Positions 6,080-8,270 of a DNA stretch of 8,270 nucleotides are shown piece after piece. The translations under genes and the position numbers were made by a program. The DNA comes from Bacteroidota bacterium (GTDB taxonomy: Bacteria > Bacteroidota > Bacteroidia > Chitinophagales > Chitinophagaceae). Within the stretch, counting starts at the first letter, position 1. Each line of letters opens with the position of its first letter. The stretch is from the NCBI GenBank assembly GCA_023390215.1, contig JAEWDG010000102.1, positions 1 through 8,270 on the forward strand, read 5' to 3'. The notes beneath the pieces were generated by a model. That model was not told the origin of the DNA. It worked only from the letters and a program-made list of their open reading frames with translations, and made no database searches.

Positions 6080-7105
6080 GTGAAGATATCGAATGAAGTT
6101 AAAGTAGGCGTTATTGCCCTTGTATCCATAACCCTATTGGTATTTGGCATCAACTTTTTAAAAGGGAAACGCCTTTTTAGTGATAACAAAACGCTCCATG
6201 CAAAATTTACGGACGTAAATGGACTTGCATCCTCCAATCCGGTGGTCATCAACGGGCTTCAGATTGGTAATGTTGCCAAGCTGGTTCCGGCTAAGGATAT
6301 GCGCACTATTGACGTATATCTCACGATCACAAAAAATATTGATATCCCTACTAACTCTATTGCCTTCATCAATCCAAATTTGCTGGGAACTACAAGTGTG
6401 GAGATCACCCTCGGTGATGCGAAGACTTTGCTGGCAGATAAAGGAGAACTTGCTACTGAAGCAAACTCGGGGTTATTCAATGACATCCTCAAAAAAGTTG
6501 ACCCTGTTTTGTATGAGGTCAAAAACGCTGTTACGTCGCTGGATTCTGTTTTGCTAAAATTTAATTCCATCCTGGATCCTGCAGCAAAAAACAATATCGC
6601 TTCAGCTCTTTCCAACCTTAGCCGCATCACGTCTTCGCTTACCGTAAGCTCAGCCAATTTGGAAATCCTGCTGAACACCCAAACAGGGGCACTCGCAAAA
6701 ACGTTGAATAATCTGGAATCCGTAACCTCTAACCTATCAAATAACAACGGGAAAATTACCAGCGTATTAACCAACCTCGATAAAACAACTACCAACCTCG
6801 CGGAACTGAATTTCAAGAATACACTTGACACGCTCGATGCAACGATAAGGGATCTGAAATCCCTGGTCGATAACATCGATCAGTCGAAAGGAACCTTAGG
6901 AAAACTTCTTAACGACCCAAGTCTTTATCAGAACCTGGCCTCCAGCAGCAATAAACTAAATCTATTGCTGGATGATATTCGTGTCAACCCGAAACGGTAT
7001 GTAAACATTTCACTGATCGGACGGAAAAATACAAGTGAGCCACTTTCCATTCCTCTACCCGATACCGTGAATTCACCTTATATCATTGAGAAGGTAAAGC
7101 ATTGA
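6080..7105 (+). CDS. MlaD/MCE-family lipid-transport protein
   Basis: MCE proteins form periplasmic hexameric rings that shuttle phospholipids or other lipids between membranes, usually with a permease and ATPase of the MlaE/MlaF type, which are not in this window. Of 341 residues, the start MKISNEVKVGVIALVSITLL is characteristic of Bacteroidota MlaD-like proteins: a short cytoplasmic end, then a transmembrane anchor at about 9-26. The MCE domain spans about 37-113 (F-x-D-V-N-G-L at 43-49, V-x-I-N-G-L-Q-I-G-N-V at 55-65, L-L-G-T-T-S-V-E-I at 101-109). The rest, about 130-300, is Leu/Asn/Ser/Thr-rich amphipathic helix, probably a coiled-coil tube. It ends near N-P-K-R-Y-V-N-I-S-L (303-312), also typical. 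The start is GTG: an in-frame stop at 6059-6061 and no ATG between leave it as the only reasonable choice. Two stop codons (TGA TGA) close the gene. Confidence 0.93.
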   Translation: MKISNEVKVGVIALVSITLLVFGINFLKGKRLFSDNKTLHAKFTDVNGLASSNPVVINGLQIGNVAKLVPAKDMRTIDVYLTITKNIDIPTNSIAFINPNLLGTTSVEITLGDAKTLLADKGELATEANSGLFNDILKKVDPVLYEVKNAVTSLDSVLLKFNSILDPAAKNNIASALSNLSRITSSLTVSSANLEILLNTQTGALAKTLNNLESVTSNLSNNNGKITSVLTNLDKTTTNLAELNFKNTLDTLDATIRDLKSLVDNIDQSKGTLGKLLNDPSLYQNLASSSNKLNLLLDDIRVNPKRYVNISLIGRKNTSEPLSIPLPDTVNSPYIIEKVKH

Positions 7106-7117
7106 TGATTTGTGAAC

Positions 7118-7144
7118 GCATTAGCATTAAATAATGCATTTTTG
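7118..7144. repeat. GCATTA repeats/hairpin between MCE and OstA-like genes
   Basis: GCATTA occurs twice in tandem (7118-7123, 7124-7129) and its complement TAATGC follows at 7132-7137. GCATT-AAAT-AATGC can fold into a 5-bp stem, followed by ATTTTTG. The right arm merges with CATTTTTG (7137-7144), one base off the TAnnTTTG -7 consensus, with TTTG at 7109-7112 as a loosely spaced -33. It may be a weak terminator or attenuator after the MCE gene, or an operator over a promoter 19 bases before the next ATG. Confidence 0.4.
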
Positions 7145-7162
7145 CCGCTGAGATCATCTTTA

Positions 7163-8270
7163 ATGCCGAATTACAGACTGCTTAAATACGTTTTTAGTTT
7201 TCTTATCAGTTTCGCCTTTACGCATTTTTCTGAAGCGCAGGTTGTAATTGGCGATACGTCTTCGCGAATCATCCAGATCGTTAGCGCCCGGAGTTTCAGG
7301 CAGATAAAAAAAGACACCTCTACTCTTCTGACCCTTGCCGGGAATGCTGCTGTGCGACAGGGAAATACCAGCCTGAGCGGAGACAGCATCGTGCTTAACC
7401 AGGCAACAGGAATTGCTGAGGTGTTCGGGCATGTACATATCAACGATGCGGATACCGTTCATACTTATGCAGATTACCTGAAATATATCGGCAATACCCG
7501 TCAGGCCTATTTAAAAAATAACATCAAACTCACAGACGGAAAAGGAATTCTTTATACAGATGATCTGGATTACAATGTTCAAACCGGCATTGCCACTTAC
7601 AGAAATGGTGGTAAAGTGATCAATGGGAAAACCGTGTTAACAAGTAATGAAGCCGTATATTATTCCGATACGAAAGACATTTATTTTAAAAAAGCGGTAC
7701 ATCTAACCGATCCGAAATATGATATACAGGCAGACAGTCTTTTGTACAATACGGCCCTGCAAACCGCAAATTTTATTGCTCCTACGCGAATAAAAACAGA
7801 AAGCGGGATCATAAATACCAATTCAGGAACATATAACCTGCAAACTGGTGAGGCTGTATTTCTCGACCGCACTTCTTTCAGCGACAGCACACATTTTATG
7901 AGTGGTAACAGGATAGCCACGGATGAAAAAACCGGCATGATACAAATCGAAGGAAGGGGCAAACTCGTCGACAGCGCCAATAGTGTGATCGTGATAGGTG
8001 ACCTGATCTTACTCGATAGAAAGAAGAACGCATTTCTGGCGACCCGTAAGCCTGTTATGATTATCTACAAGGATAATGCCTCAACTAATATTTCTGCTGA
8101 CACGCTTTTCTCAGGCCTTAGAAAATATGATTCATCGCAGGATAAATCGTTATCCCGAACAGATATTCTTGAAGAAAGATCTTCAGAAGAAATTGCAAAC
8201 GGAAATTTAAGTTTGGGCGAGATCAAAACAGCAAAAGCAGATTCAATACCTCCGTCGGTAAAACAAATTG
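7163..8270 (+). CDS. OstA/LptA-like periplasmic protein, 3' end cut by window
   Basis: The reading frame is open from the ATG at 7163 to the window edge: 369 complete codons with no stop. The start M-P-N-Y-R-L-L-K-Y followed by a hydrophobic run to S-E-A|Q (about residue 25) is a signal peptide. From about 53 the protein is built of repeating short beta-strand units: L-T-L-A-G-N-A-A-V-R-Q-G at 56-67, DSIVLN at 74-79, A-E-V-F-G-H-V at 85-91, YADYLKY at 102-108, L-T-D-G-K-G-I-L-Y-T at 123-132, ADSLLYN at 190-196. This is the OstA/LptA jellyroll pattern, which binds LPS acyl chains and forms the bridge from inner to outer membrane. It is much longer than E. coli LptA (about 185 residues), as Bacteroidota OstA-like proteins often are. 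After about 320 the sequence turns polar and Ser/Glu/Lys-rich. Proximity to lptD supports a role in LPS transport; a more general envelope role is possible. Confidence 0.88.
   Translation, partial: MPNYRLLKYVFSFLISFAFTHFSEAQVVIGDTSSRIIQIVSARSFRQIKKDTSTLLTLAGNAAVRQGNTSLSGDSIVLNQATGIAEVFGHVHINDADTVHTYADYLKYIGNTRQAYLKNNIKLTDGKGILYTDDLDYNVQTGIATYRNGGKVINGKTVLTSNEAVYYSDTKDIYFKKAVHLTDPKYDIQADSLLYNTALQTANFIAPTRIKTESGIINTNSGTYNLQTGEAVFLDRTSFSDSTHFMSGNRIATDEKTGMIQIEGRGKLVDSANSVIVIGDLILLDRKKNAFLATRKPVMIIYKDNASTNISADTLFSGLRKYDSSQDKSLSRTDILEERSSEEIANGNLSLGEIKTAKADSIPPSVKQI

Noticed and set aside
6219..6557. 112-codon rightward frame inside the MCE gene
   Set aside because: It is out of frame within the conserved MCE domain and has no family features.
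6259..6876. 205-codon leftward open frame opposite the MCE gene
   Set aside because: It lies wholly inside a well-supported gene on the other strand. The Ser/Val/Leu-rich translation is what the complement of a Leu/Asn/Thr-rich helix region gives.
7160..7462. Two leftward open frames (about 90-100 codons) opposite the OstA-like gene
   Set aside because: They are shadows of the signal-peptide and first repeat region of the gene on the plus strand, which has clear family motifs.

Overview
This window reads as an ordinary chromosomal segment of a member of the Bacteroidota, most likely from the Chitinophaga/Sphingobacteria side of the phylum. That placement is inferred from three things: promoters of the Bacteroidota type (TAnnTTTG at -7, with TTG about 20 bases upstream), start codons without strong Shine-Dalgarno sequences, and the protein families present (a roughly 930-residue LptD with the C-D-x-D-x-P-H-F signature, an OstA-like periplasmic protein, and an MCE protein with a short N-terminal anchor and a long helical tail). 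No mobile element, phage gene or CRISPR array is visible.

Layout, left to right. Positions 1-129 hold the first 43 codons of a leftward gene for an exported protein that runs off the window. A divergent intergenic region (130-359) carries a candidate promoter for it and an excellent promoter for a rightward tRNA-Arg(TCT) at 360-433. After a 234-base gap come ung (uracil-DNA glycosylase) and a PlsC-type acyltransferase, which overlap by 14 bases and are probably co-transcribed. The acyltransferase converges on, and overlaps by 13 bases, the leftward lptD gene for the outer-membrane LPS insertase. A compact divergent region (4904-4991) separates lptD from a rightward series: an N-acetylmuramoyl-L-alanine amidase, an MlaD/MCE-family lipid-transport protein, and an OstA/LptA-like periplasmic protein that is cut off by the window end.

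The right two thirds is therefore a cell-envelope locus: LPS delivery to the outer membrane (lptD and probably the OstA-like gene), glycerophospholipid handling (MCE protein), peptidoglycan remodelling (amidase), and, in the left half, phosphatidic acid synthesis (PlsC). I find no clearly unprecedented system. The points most worth a second look are non-coding: an 8-mer ATGTAATT and its complement recurring in the two intergenic gaps that flank the amidase; overlapping candidate promoters in the lptD/amidase divergent region that conflict with a TTG start for lptD; an inverted repeat over the putative ung promoter; and a small hairpin between the MCE and OstA-like genes. At the protein level, LptD has exactly two cysteines, placed to form one interdomain disulfide, and the amidase has a lysine-rich insertion in its catalytic domain.
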